Below are positions 49,660 to 57,962 of a DNA stretch of 64,000 nt, in pieces. The translations under genes were made by a program, and so were the position numbers. The notes below the pieces were generated by a model. The model saw only the letters and a list, made by a program, of their open reading frames with translations. It had not been told where the DNA came from and made no database searches. The stretch spans positions 4,278,001-4,342,000 of the forward strand of contig NZ_JAUSYZ010000001.1 of assembly GCF_030817195.1 (NCBI RefSeq), read 5' to 3'. The stretch's first letter is position 1. Each line of letters begins with the position of its first letter. Source of the DNA: Arthrobacter globiformis (GTDB taxonomy: Bacteria > Actinomycetota > Actinomycetes > Actinomycetales > Micrococcaceae).

Positions 49660-49878
49660 TCAGCTGCCGGTTTCCTCGGGGTGCTCACGGGCCCGCTTTG
49701 CGTCGGGGGTTTCGCCCTGCTGCGGGATGAAATCCGGGTCCAGTTTGGTGCTGAGGTCGGTTTCATCGCTGGCAGGTTCTTCGCGGCCGGTTTCGTCACG
49801 GACCGGTTCTTCGCGGACCGGTTCGTCGCGGACCGGTTCGTCGGGCACAGCGCGGCTTTCCTCTGGGTTTTCGGTCAT
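49660..49878 (-). CDS. small acidic repeat protein
   Basis: A 72-residue very acidic protein. Its centre repeats EPVR(D/E) four times, coded by a 15-base DNA repeat, and its C-terminus reads LDPDFIPQQGETPDAKRARE. It resembles short hypothetical proteins of Micrococcaceae without known role. The ATG at 49878 lies at the start of the charged region; a longer frame upstream is not protein-like. Confidence 0.45.
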   Translation of the reverse strand: MTENPEESRAVPDEPVRDEPVREEPVRDETGREEPASDETDLSTKLDPDFIPQQGETPDAKRAREHPEETGS

Positions 49879-50006
49879 GCCCCAAACGTAATGCCCCCTG
49901 CCCCGCCGAGTCGAGCATCCACGGGGGCCGGGAAAGGCGGGCCACAACAGGGCGCACCCACCGGGCGGACAGGCGACTGCCAGCAAACTGTGACACCCTT
50001 GTTACG

Positions 50007-50963
50007 ATGACTTTCCAGCTCAGGGACCCCCGCCGTAAGAAGCAAGGCCGCCAGAAGCAGGGCGGTCAGAAGCCGCGCCGCCAGCCGTCAGCCCGACGGA
50101 TGCGCTTGGCAGCGGGCACCGGCTTCCTCTTCGCCGTGGCCACTCTGGTCTGCGCCACGGGGCTCGCCGCCACCTACTACTACTTCGTCCGGACCACCAC
50201 GGGCCAGTTCATCGACGAGTCCGCCCTCGTGGAGGCCGTGGAAATCCACGGGCCCGCGGGCAAGGTGACCACCCGGTTCCTGGACTGGCTGCCCACCATC
50301 TCCCTGGTGATGGCCGCCGTCGTCGTTCTGCTGGTGACGGTGATTCACCGCCGCTGGCGGGCCGCGGGCATTGCCGTTGCGGCGTGCGTGGCGGCGAACA
50401 TCGCCACGCAGGTACTCAAGGATCTGCTGCCGTTGAGGCCGTACCGGGGCGTGGAGACACTGGAGCTGAATTCGCTGCCGTCCGGGCACACCACGCTGGC
50501 GGCGTCCGCGGCGGCGGCCGTGTTCCTGATGGCGTCCCCGCGGTGGCGTCCGCTGGCTGGCTTTGTCGGCGGCACGTTTGCGATCGCCTCGGGCATGTCC
50601 ACCCTCGTGAACCAGTGGCACCGGCCGGCGGATGTGGTGGCAGCGTTCCTGGTGGTGGGCTGTTTCATGATTCCCGCCGGCTGGCTGATTCTCCGCAATG
50701 ACGGCCACGAGTGGAACGTCTGGGACGGCTTCGGCGGGCACTGGGGTTCGGCGCGGCTGTGGATCGGGCTGCCCATGGTGCTGGGGCTGGCCTCGACTGC
50801 GGTATCCGTGTATTCGCTGATCATGATCGTTCCGGGCATCGGCCAGGAGGCCAGCACCACCAACTACTTCTGGGCGGGCATCTCGCTGATCGTGATCGCC
50901 GGGTACCTGGCCACCGTGGCCACGACGACCCTGTTCGCATACGCCGTCCGACGCCGGGACTAA
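50007..50963 (+). CDS. PAP2-family phosphatase
   Basis: A 318-residue membrane phosphatase with five to six TM helices. The PAP2 motifs are KDLLPLRPY (motif 1, K-x6-RP), PSGHTT (motif 2) and SxxxxxxxWHRPADV (motif 3, with the catalytic histidine). Such enzymes remove phosphate from lipid phosphates such as phosphatidate or undecaprenyl diphosphate. The N-terminal ~30 residues are Arg/Lys/Gln-rich and cytoplasmic, with an imperfect 15-base repeat giving KKQGRQKQGGQK. Confidence 0.87.
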   Translation: MTFQLRDPRRKKQGRQKQGGQKPRRQPSARRMRLAAGTGFLFAVATLVCATGLAATYYYFVRTTTGQFIDESALVEAVEIHGPAGKVTTRFLDWLPTISLVMAAVVVLLVTVIHRRWRAAGIAVAACVAANIATQVLKDLLPLRPYRGVETLELNSLPSGHTTLAASAAAAVFLMASPRWRPLAGFVGGTFAIASGMSTLVNQWHRPADVVAAFLVVGCFMIPAGWLILRNDGHEWNVWDGFGGHWGSARLWIGLPMVLGLASTAVSVYSLIMIVPGIGQEASTTNYFWAGISLIVIAGYLATVATTTLFAYAVRRRD

Positions 50964-50997
50964 CCCAGTCGCTGACCTCACCGTCCCGCCTTCCCCC

Positions 50998-51065
50998 ACC
51001 CAACTAGGTCGCACATAAGGGCGTTCTCAGCCCTCAGAACCCCCTCTGCTGCGACCTAGTTGGGT
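50998..51065. repeat. 16-bp-arm inverted repeat
   Basis: ACCCAACTAGGTCGCA (50998-51013) and its exact complement (51050-51065) flank a 36-base loop that itself can pair (AGGGCG-TTCTCAG-CCCT). It may terminate the PAP2 gene. The remaining ~155 bases to the methyltransferase show no feature. Confidence 0.65.
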
Positions 51066-51220
51066 TGCCTCTGGCCAACGGGCACATCTATGCGGCCTAG
51101 GGCGCCGGGATGGGCAACCTTTACAAGCCCCGCCGGGAAGCCCACAATAAGTCGCACCACAGCCTCCACTGACTCAGCTGGGCGCTGTTACTAGACCCGC
51201 GAAAGCAGAGGTGCGCGGAC

Positions 51221-52078
51221 ATGAACGACCAAGCCGGGGCGGACAAGGCCCTGAAGGAAAAACACCGGGCCATGTGGGCGCAGGGCGACTACCCTGCCCT
51301 CGCCAGCGAGCTCGTCGCGGACCTGGGCGCCATCCTGGTGGAGGCCTGCAACATCAAACCGCGCCAGCGCGTCCTGGATGTCGGCGCGGGCGCCGGCAAT
51401 GCTGCCATCCCCGCGGCCATGATGGGTGCCCGGGTGATAGCCAGCGATCTCACCCCGGAGATGTTCGACGCCGGCCGGCGGCAGGCTGCCGACCGCGGCG
51501 TTGAGCTCGAGTGGGTGGAGGCCGACGTCGAGAATCTCCCCTTTGCCGACGGCGAGTTCGACGTCGTCATGTCCTGCCTCGGTGCCATGTTCGCCCCGCA
51601 CCACCAGGCGAGCGCCGGCGAATTAGTGCGTGTCTGCAAGCCGGGCGGGACCGTCGGCCTGCTGCACTGGACCCCGGAGGGCTTCATCGGGCAGATGTTC
51701 GCCGCTATGAAACCTTTCGCTCCCCCGCCCCCGCCCGGCGCGCAGCCGGCGCCGCTGTGGGGCAGCGAAGACCATGTCCGTGAGCTGTTCGGCGACCGGC
51801 TGGGCGAGATCCGGGCACAAAAGCGGACAGTCGCGATCACCAGCTTCCGCCAGCCCGAAGACTTCCTGCACTACTTCAAGTCGCACTACGGCCCCACCAT
51901 CTCCGTGTACAAGTCCCTGTCCGGTGACGAGGAGAAAGCCAAGGCCCTGGACAACGCACTCACGGAACTTGCCGGCACCTACATTGAAGCCCACGGCGAT
52001 ACGACCGCGCAGATGGAATGGGAGTATCTCCTGCTCACGGCGAAGGCCAATGCCAAGCCGCAGGAAACCGGGCTGTGA
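51221..52078 (+). CDS. class I SAM-dependent methyltransferase
   Basis: A 285-residue UbiE/Methyltransf_11-like enzyme: VLDVGAGAGNAAIPAAMMG binds SAM, IASDLTPEMFDAGRR, VEADVENLPFADGEFDVVMS and VCKPGGTVGLLHWTPEG follow in the usual order. The C-terminal third (LWGSEDHVRELFGDRLGEI, FRQPEDFLHYFKSHYGPT) is seen in actinobacterial methyltransferases of unknown substrate. Its TGA overlaps the GTG of the aminotransferase gene, so the two are coupled and may act in one pathway. Confidence 0.85.
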   Translation: MNDQAGADKALKEKHRAMWAQGDYPALASELVADLGAILVEACNIKPRQRVLDVGAGAGNAAIPAAMMGARVIASDLTPEMFDAGRRQAADRGVELEWVEADVENLPFADGEFDVVMSCLGAMFAPHHQASAGELVRVCKPGGTVGLLHWTPEGFIGQMFAAMKPFAPPPPPGAQPAPLWGSEDHVRELFGDRLGEIRAQKRTVAITSFRQPEDFLHYFKSHYGPTISVYKSLSGDEEKAKALDNALTELAGTYIEAHGDTTAQMEWEYLLLTAKANAKPQETGL

Positions 52079-53346
52079 CGGACTCCCCCGCCTCGCGGCG
52101 TGCCCTTGAGGTGGCCTCCATCCCGTCCTTCCGGAGGATCTCCGAGCACCTGAACCATTCCACCTACGCCCACCGCAAGCACCTTTCCGGTATCTGCGAT
52201 TTCACCTTGGGCAACCCACACCAGATGCCGCAGGAGGCCTACGTTGACGCCCTCCGGGACGCGCTCCACCCGCACGACGACCAGTGGTTCGCGTACAAGA
52301 CCAACGAGGTGGATGCCCGGGAGGCGGCGGCGGATTCCCTGGGCCGGCTGCTCGACGTCCGGTTCGAACCCGAGGACGTGTACCTCACCACCGGAGGCTT
52401 CACCGCGATCGCCCTTGCGCTGAAGGCGGTTACCGATCCCGGCGACGAGGTCATCTACAGCCTGCCGCCCTGGTTCCTCTACGAGCCGCTCGCCGTCGAG
52501 GCCGGACTGGTCCCTGTCAAAGTCCGGATCGACCTCGAAACCTTCGACCTCGACCTTACGGCCATCGAAGCAGTTATCACGGAGCGGACCCGTGTGGTGA
52601 TCATCAACTCGCCGAACAACCCGACCGGAAGGATTTACCCGCCCGAGCTCCTCCGCAAGCTGGCCACGCTCCTCGACGACGCGTCGGAGCGGATAGGCCG
52701 GCGGATCTATCTGGTGTCCGATGAGCCGTACAACAGGATCGTCTTCGACGGCACCCGCTTCCACAGCCCCGCGGAGTTCTATCCCTACACGCTCCTGGCC
52801 TACTCCTACGGCAAGACGCACCTGTCGCCGGGCGAGCGGATCGGGTACCTGGCGCTGCCGCCGAGCATGCCGGACCGCAAGGAGCTCGGCACCGCCGTCG
52901 AGGCCATGCAGCTGGCCATGGGCTGGATCTACCCCAACGCCGTCCTGCAGTACGCGCTGCCGCGGCTGGAGACGTTCACCATCGACGTCGGCCAACTGCA
53001 GCAGAAGCGGGACCGGCTTGTCCAGGAGCTAGGGGGCATGGGATACCGGCTCCGGCCGTCCGAGGGCACCTTTTACCTGTTCATCCAGTCCCCCATTCAA
53101 GATGACGAGGCCTTCACCGAGGCGCTGGGCCAGGAGGATGTCTTTGTGCTTCCTGGCACCCTGTTCGAGACACCGGGGTTTTTCCGGATTTCCCTCACGG
53201 CCAGCGAGGACATGGTGGAGCGCAGCCTGCCCCACTTCCGGGCGGCCATCGAACGGGCGGGGCAGGACCGGCCCGAGGACGCCGAAATCAAGCTGCCCAC
53301 GGGCCTGATCCCCGTCATTCCCGCGAACCCCAGACTGTTGCCCTGA
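52075..53346 (+). CDS. PLP-dependent aminotransferase, class I/II
   Basis: A 423-residue fold-type-I aminotransferase. NSPNNPTGRIYPPE, SDEPYNRIVFDG and SYGKTHLSPGERIGYLAL supply the PLP-binding Asn, Asp/Tyr and Lys; the closing arginine is in PGFFRISLTAS. It resembles aspartate/tyrosine aminotransferases and related enzymes; the amino donor is not determined. Its GTG at 52075 overlaps the methyltransferase stop (GTGA); the longer upstream frame lies inside that gene. Confidence 0.88.
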   Translation: MTDSPASRRALEVASIPSFRRISEHLNHSTYAHRKHLSGICDFTLGNPHQMPQEAYVDALRDALHPHDDQWFAYKTNEVDAREAAADSLGRLLDVRFEPEDVYLTTGGFTAIALALKAVTDPGDEVIYSLPPWFLYEPLAVEAGLVPVKVRIDLETFDLDLTAIEAVITERTRVVIINSPNNPTGRIYPPELLRKLATLLDDASERIGRRIYLVSDEPYNRIVFDGTRFHSPAEFYPYTLLAYSYGKTHLSPGERIGYLALPPSMPDRKELGTAVEAMQLAMGWIYPNAVLQYALPRLETFTIDVGQLQQKRDRLVQELGGMGYRLRPSEGTFYLFIQSPIQDDEAFTEALGQEDVFVLPGTLFETPGFFRISLTASEDMVERSLPHFRAAIERAGQDRPEDAEIKLPTGLIPVIPANPRLLP

Positions 53347-53510
53347 CCGCGCCATCCCCCTTATTGGTGGCCTGAGTCAACTTTTCCCGGCCAGAGTCCC
53401 ACCTTTTCCCAACCTCCGAGTGCCAGCGTGGCCGCGTGCCGCCCCTGACGAAGGCGGCAGGCGAATTGGGGTGAGGCGAGTGGCAGGCGCTACACATTTT
53501 TTCCGTTCCG

Positions 53511-53577
53511 GGGCTATGAGGTCCGGGGCTGAGGTCCGGGCTATGAGGTCCCGGCTCATGAGGTCCGGGCTATGAGC
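53511..53577 (+). repeat. tandem repeat forming a short leader frame
   Basis: A 13-16-base unit, roughly ATGAGGTCCGGGCT, is repeated four to five times. Read from the ATG at 53516 it gives a 19-codon frame (MRSGAEVRAMRSRLMRSGL) whose TGA overlaps the ATG of the serine hydrolase gene. Confidence 0.6.
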
Positions 53578-54702
53578 AGGATCCCCGGCCGGCACCGCGC
53601 CCGCCGCCGCCACCGGCTGGGCCAAGAGCCCACCCAGGCAGTCCCCTGGCCGGCGGAGCCCCGCGGCCGGCTCCTGATCATCTGCGCGGCAATGGTGCTG
53701 ACCGCAATCACTGCCTACGGGTCAGCCCTGGCCCCGCCGCCGGTACCTTCACGGGCCGCCCCGGTGGCCGCGCCGGCGGCCGTGCCTTCGCCAGCCAAGA
53801 CCGCGCCGCCGCAAACAACCAAGCCCGCCCCGCAGGCAGCGGCCCCGGCGCCATCTCCCAGCCGCGCAAAACAGCCCAGCCCAAAGGCAACGGCCCCCAA
53901 ACGGGCGGCACCTAGCCCGCCCGCCGCCGTCGTCCGCCCTTCCCCGGCACCCGCCGCACCGGCACCAAAAGCGTCCCCCGCACTGCCACCCCAACCGGCG
54001 CCGCCGGCGGCACCCGCCGATGCAACTCTCGAGGAACAGCTCAACGCCATCATCGCGGTCAACAGCCGGTACCAGCTGGGCGTCGCCCTCGTTGACATGT
54101 CCGACGGCGTTGTCCGCCAGTTCGGCGTCCGGGAGAAGTTCGTGGCGGCCAGCACGGGCAAAATCCTTGCCGCGGCCGCGTACTACCACCTTGCCGAGGC
54201 GGGTGTCCTGTCCCTCACGGCGCCGATGGGCGGCCAGACCGCCGCCGTCCAGATCCGGCAGATGCTCCAGCAGAGCAACAACACGTCGTGGGCGCTGGTC
54301 CTGGGTGCCGTCAGCTACCAGGGGATCCATGATTACGCGGCATCGCTCGGCATTCCCTACGACAGAACCTTCAATACGCTGTCCCCCGCTGAGACAGCCA
54401 GGATTCTGGTCCTGCTCTACAACGGCCGCCTGCTCAGTCCGGCCCACACCGCCGAGCTGCTGTCCTACATGCAGAACACCAATTACGAGACACTGATCCC
54501 CGCTGCGGTGCCTCCGGAGGTCACTGTTTTCCATAAGTACGGGCTGCTCAACGGGAACCTGCACGACGCGAGCATCCTGGTCCAGGGTCAGCGCGCCTAC
54601 GCCTTCGTGGTGTATTCCCTGGGCGCCAGCGTCGCGGATATCCCCGTGCAGACCGCCATCATCCGGCAACTCACCCAGGCGGTTGTGGAACAGGTGTTCT
54701 GA
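53572..54702 (+). CDS. exported serine hydrolase, class-A beta-lactamase-like
   Basis: A 376-residue protein with an N-terminal cytoplasmic Arg-rich stretch, one TM helix or signal anchor (34-52, LLIICAAMVLTAITAYGSAL), a Pro/Ala-rich spacer (55-148), and a penicillin-binding-type catalytic domain. S-T-G-K at 194-197 is the SxxK nucleophile, SNN in QQSNNTSWAL stands at the SDN place, and HKYG stands for KTG. No Glu of an Omega loop typical of true class-A lactamases was recognised, so a wall-processing or esterase role is more likely than drug resistance. Translation may depend on the leader frame encoded by the tandem repeat upstream. Confidence 0.75.
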   Translation: MSRIPGRHRARRRHRLGQEPTQAVPWPAEPRGRLLIICAAMVLTAITAYGSALAPPPVPSRAAPVAAPAAVPSPAKTAPPQTTKPAPQAAAPAPSPSRAKQPSPKATAPKRAAPSPPAAVVRPSPAPAAPAPKASPALPPQPAPPAAPADATLEEQLNAIIAVNSRYQLGVALVDMSDGVVRQFGVREKFVAASTGKILAAAAYYHLAEAGVLSLTAPMGGQTAAVQIRQMLQQSNNTSWALVLGAVSYQGIHDYAASLGIPYDRTFNTLSPAETARILVLLYNGRLLSPAHTAELLSYMQNTNYETLIPAAVPPEVTVFHKYGLLNGNLHDASILVQGQRAYAFVVYSLGASVADIPVQTAIIRQLTQAVVEQVF

Positions 54703-55203
54703 CGGACGACGGCGGGTCCCCGGCAGAGGCTTTTGAGTACGGTCCGGCGGGTCCCGGCAGAGTTGCGGGCTTGCGGGCCGGCGGCCCCTCCCCGGCGGCC
54801 CGTCAGGGCGGCCCGGCTAAAGGCTTGGGGGTTGCCGGCCCGGCATGTCAGGGGGGTGCAATGCCGGGCCGGCCAGCTGGCTAAACGACCACTCGCGGCT
54901 GTGGCGTCGGACCAGATGGAAAGATCGTGCCAGCGGTACCTAGGAAAATCCCGTTTAACCTTGGGGAACCCGGACCCCCAACCCAGCAGGGGCCGCATGC
55001 CGCCGCGCACTAGCGACGCGCCTTCCGATTGGGGGGACCCTGCCTTCTCTGCACTCCAAGGTTCACCAGCAAATCCACCATGGAGTGCCGGAACAATACC
55101 GGCAGACGGCATTCCCCTTCACACCGGGATTTGCCGGCAACGCCGCCGGTCTCATCGCGTGCCGGAAGGGCCCGCGGGGCGGCGCAGGTGGAAGGTAAAT
55201 AAG
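54703..55203. other. 501-base intergenic region
   Basis: No gene was found. It contains a 13-bp-arm hairpin at 54834-54873 (probable terminator of the serine hydrolase), a GC-rich repeat of CGGGTCCCGGCAGAG near 54712-54765, and several CCGG-type short inverted repeats at 55090-55175. A structured stretch at about 54930-54985 was examined as a possible riboswitch without success. Confidence 0.5.
54834..54873 (+). terminator. serine hydrolase terminator
   Basis: A perfect 13-bp stem (54834-54846 with 54861-54873) around a 14-base loop, 130 bases after the stop; no clear T-run. Confidence 0.5.
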
Positions 55204-55521
55204 ATGATGAGCCCGGACCCATATTCACCCGGTGACAACCACTGGCAGTCCCCCACGCCGGAGAGCCTGCCTGCCCGGCACGCCGCCGGAGGCCCCGCCG
55301 CAGTCCCCGACACGCCACGGGCGGGCCAACGGGCAGCCCAGCGCACTCCCCAGGGCGGAATACTGCAGCGCCAGCTGATGCGGCTCATCGGCGAAATCCT
55401 TGGCGACGAGGGCCTGAACTCGGAGATCCGGCTGTCGCTGCTCAGGCACATCTCTGAACATCCCGGACACCCCGAACAGGCAATGCTGGCGCATTTGCAC
55501 GAGATCCAAGAGCGAGGCTGA
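55204..55521 (+). CDS. hypothetical 105-residue protein, paralogue of the one at 48760
   Basis: The N-terminal half is disordered (Pro, Ala, Gln, Ser). The core, LQRQLMRLIGEILGDEGLN, EIRLSLLRHISEHPGHPEQA and MLAHLHE, parallels the protein at 48760-49077. GGAAGG stands nine bases before the ATG. A longer upstream frame crosses the terminator hairpin and was rejected. It is followed 61 bases later by a secreted acidic protein, so the pairing with a secreted low-complexity partner is repeated, in the opposite order. No known family. Confidence 0.65.
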   Translation: MMSPDPYSPGDNHWQSPTPESLPARHAAGGPAAVPDTPRAGQRAAQRTPQGGILQRQLMRLIGEILGDEGLNSEIRLSLLRHISEHPGHPEQAMLAHLHEIQERG

Positions 55522-55582
55522 ACCCTGCCGGTTCGCGGACTTCCGCCTACACGCAATTTTTCCGATGCCCCTGGAGTGGACC

Positions 55583-55948
55583 ATGAAAACCAGAGCAGCC
55601 CTCGCGCTATTGGCCGGGTTCCTCGTGACCGGATCCGCCGCCCTCGCCGTCAATACCCAGGCACTGAACAGCCCGCCGGCGGGCACCGGCAAGGCGAACA
55701 GCGTCCTCCTGCCGAATAACGCCAGCAGAACTCCGGCCCCGGCCGCCGTCGTCAGCGTGAAAGTGACGCCGGACGGGACGTCCGTGGACGGCAGCGGCCA
55801 GCTGCCGACGCCGTCGCCCAAACCTGGTGACGACGGCGACGACAAAGGCGGCCTGCGCACCAACCCGGAACCGGGCGATGACCATGGCGGACAGCGCAAG
55901 GCGTCCGAACCGGGTGATGACAGCGGCGGCCACGGTTCGAACGACTAA
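55583..55948 (+). CDS. secreted acidic Gly/Asp/His-rich protein
   Basis: A 121-residue protein with a clear signal peptide (MKTRAALALLAGFLVTGSAA, cut near Ala 23) and a mature part without cysteines. The C-terminal 45 residues repeat PGDD-x-GG with interspersed His and Lys, a composition that could hold metal ions loosely. TGGAG lies seven bases before the chosen ATG; another in-frame ATG is six codons upstream. It follows the 105-residue protein. Confidence 0.55.
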   Translation: MKTRAALALLAGFLVTGSAALAVNTQALNSPPAGTGKANSVLLPNNASRTPAPAAVVSVKVTPDGTSVDGSGQLPTPSPKPGDDGDDKGGLRTNPEPGDDHGGQRKASEPGDDSGGHGSND

Positions 55949-55958
55949 GACGCAATCC

Positions 55959-56243
55959 TCACCGGGGCGAAGCGGCCGCCAGGGTCGCGTACCCGGCGAT
56001 GCGGACCAGGCAGCCGGTCAGGATCGCGCGGCGGGCGCCCCACCGGTCGGCCAGCAGCCCGCCGAACAGGAACATCCCCTGCTGGCTGAAGGTGCGGGCG
56101 CCAAGAACAAGCCCGACGGCGGCGGCGTCCAGTCCGTAATCCCCGCCCATGGCGCCGGCCAGGAAGGGAATCACCGCGTAGAAGCCCAAATTGAACACCA
56201 GCTGGGTGCCGAGCAGGATGCGGGTTTCAGGCAGGTACGCCAT
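55959..56243 (-). pseudogene. truncated MFS transporter (N-terminal three helices)
   Basis: The 94 residues start MAYLPETRILLGTQLVFNLG and contain the first helices and the MFS loop-2/3 motif GGLLADRWGARRAIL, then stop after AGYATLAAASPR. A functional MFS protein needs about 400 residues, and no further MFS coding continues in any frame beyond 55959. It is the last gene of the ABC operon (15 bases after the ATPase gene). In metallophore operons with the same order, an MFS exporter gene lies here, so this may be the relic of such an exporter. Confidence 0.7.
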
Positions 56244-56258
56244 GGGTCAGGTGGGTCC

Positions 56259-57962
56259 TTATGGGTCCGGGCTGGTGACGAGTTCGAGGAGACGGGAAGT
56301 CCCTGGCCTGCTGGCCCCCCGGTGGGCACAGGCCGCCAGGTCACTGCAGGCCACCGGGGCAGCGCAAGCCGTCGGGTGGGCGCGGGCCGCCGACACCAGC
56401 TCCTTGCTGTGCCGGTGCTGGGGGTTGGCGAAGAACTCGGCAGTGCCGGCCAGCTCCACCAAGGCGCCCTGGTACAGCACCGCCACCCTGTGGCTCATGT
56501 ACCGGATGACGTTCATGTCGTGGGAGATCATGATCAGCGAAAGCCGGCGGTCCCGGTGCAGGCGCAGCAGCAGGTCCAGGACCTTCCGCTGCGTCACGGC
56601 GTCCAGCGCCGACGTTGCCTCGTCGCAGATCAGCACCGCCGGGTCCAGCAGCAGCGCCCGGGCGATCGTCAGCCGCTGCAGCTGGCCCCCTGAACACTGG
56701 CTCGGGTACCTGTCCAGCATGCCGGGTTCCAGCTCAACATCCCGGACGGCCTGGTGGATGCGCTCCCGGCGCTCATCAGCCGTGCACGTCCGCTGCCGCA
56801 GCAGGGGGGCTTCCAGGCTGGCGAACAGTTTCATCCGGGGATCGAAGGCGTCGTGCGGTTCCTGGAAGACGAGCTGCACCTCGGTGCCGGGGACGCCGGA
56901 ACCGGCGGCGCCGCCGTCGTTCCTGCCGTCCGCCATAGGCAACGTCCGGGCGATGCTGCCCCTGTCCGGGGCCTCGACGTCCACCAGCAGCCGGGCGAGC
57001 GTGCTCTTCCCGGAGCCGGACTGGCCCAGGACGCCGAGGATCTCGCCTTCCCGAAGGCTCAGCGAGACGTTGTCCAGGGCCGGGCGGGCGCCGCGCCCTT
57101 TGGCGAACCGCTTGGTGACACCGTGCAGCGCCAGGATGTCGCGGGACGGTCCGGGCTCCCCCGCCGCCGCAATACGGCGGCGGGTGAGGGCGCACGCCTC
57201 CAGAAGCTCCCTGGCGCATGCGGTCCGGGGCGCGCCGAGGACAGTCTTGGCCGGGCCTTCCTCCTGGACGCGGCCGGCATCCATCACCACCACCCGGTCA
57301 GCGAACGCGGAGACGGTGGCGAGGTCGTGGGTGATGTACAGGACGCCGAGGCCGTGCCGGCGCCGCTGGTTGTCGATCAGTTCCAGGATCTGCCGCTCCA
57401 GCACCTTGTCCAGTGCGGACGTCGGCTCGTCGGCGAGCAGCAGCTCCGGCTGTCCGGCCATTGCCACGGCCAGCATGGCGCGCTGCGCCATGCCGCCGGA
57501 CAGCTGGTGCGGATACGCCCGGGCAATCCGCGCGGGATCGTCGAATCCTGCGTCTGCCAGCAGCCCCAGCGCCTGCGCCTTCCCCTGGCGTCCGCGCAGC
57601 CCGCGGTGCAGCTTCAGCGGTTCGGCCAGGTGGCTGCCAATGGTCATGCGGGGGTTGAACATCCGCTTGGGCTGCTGGTACAGCATCCCGATCCGGCCGC
57701 CGCGCAGACGGTTGAGCTCCGCGCCGCTGGCCCGCAGCAGGTCCGTCCCGCCCAGGCTGATGGACCCCGACCCGGCCTGGATCTGCGGGGGCAGCAGTCC
57801 CAGGACGGACAGCGCGGTCATCGTCTTGCCGCTTCCGGATGCCCCCACCAGGGCGACGAACTCCCCCGGAGCCACGGAAAGGCCGACGCCGGAAAGCACC
57901 GGGCGGGAAGCCGGCGCCCGGACGCTGAGGTACAGGTCCTCGATGAGCAGGCCCTCAGGCAT
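56259..57962 (-). CDS. fused double ATPase of a peptide/nickel-type ABC transporter
   Basis: A 567-residue protein with two complete ABC domains. First: GASGSGKT, YQQPKRMFNPRM, LSGGMAQRAMLAVAMAGQ, LLLADEPTSALD. Second: GQSGSGKST, VFQEPHDAFDPRM, CSGGQLQRLTIARALLLDP, LICDEATSALD. This is the DppD and DppF (or NikD and NikE) pair joined in one chain. The second domain has ECSGGQ-type cysteine in the signature. A 30-residue Ala/Cys-rich tail follows. It overlaps the upstream permease gene by eight bases. See the binding-protein entry for the likely cargo. Confidence 0.9.
   Translation of the reverse strand: MPEGLLIEDLYLSVRAPASRPVLSGVGLSVAPGEFVALVGASGSGKTMTALSVLGLLPPQIQAGSGSISLGGTDLLRASGAELNRLRGGRIGMLYQQPKRMFNPRMTIGSHLAEPLKLHRGLRGRQGKAQALGLLADAGFDDPARIARAYPHQLSGGMAQRAMLAVAMAGQPELLLADEPTSALDKVLERQILELIDNQRRRHGLGVLYITHDLATVSAFADRVVVMDAGRVQEEGPAKTVLGAPRTACARELLEACALTRRRIAAAGEPGPSRDILALHGVTKRFAKGRGARPALDNVSLSLREGEILGVLGQSGSGKSTLARLLVDVEAPDRGSIARTLPMADGRNDGGAAGSGVPGTEVQLVFQEPHDAFDPRMKLFASLEAPLLRQRTCTADERRERIHQAVRDVELEPGMLDRYPSQCSGGQLQRLTIARALLLDPAVLICDEATSALDAVTQRKVLDLLLRLHRDRRLSLIMISHDMNVIRYMSHRVAVLYQGALVELAGTAEFFANPQHRHSKELVSAARAHPTACAAPVACSDLAACAHRGASRPGTSRLLELVTSPDP

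Noticed and set aside
53572..54702. Acquired beta-lactamase
   Set aside because: Base composition matches its neighbours, two of three motifs are altered and no mobile element is near.
54930..54990. c-di-AMP (ydaO) or other riboswitch before the 105-residue protein
   Set aside because: A GGGGAACCCGG stretch drew attention, but the remaining consensus helices and conserved loop bases are not present.
55204..55521. Mobile-element or phage origin of the paralogous 105-residue proteins
   Set aside because: No integrase, transposase, attachment-site duplication or composition change around either copy.
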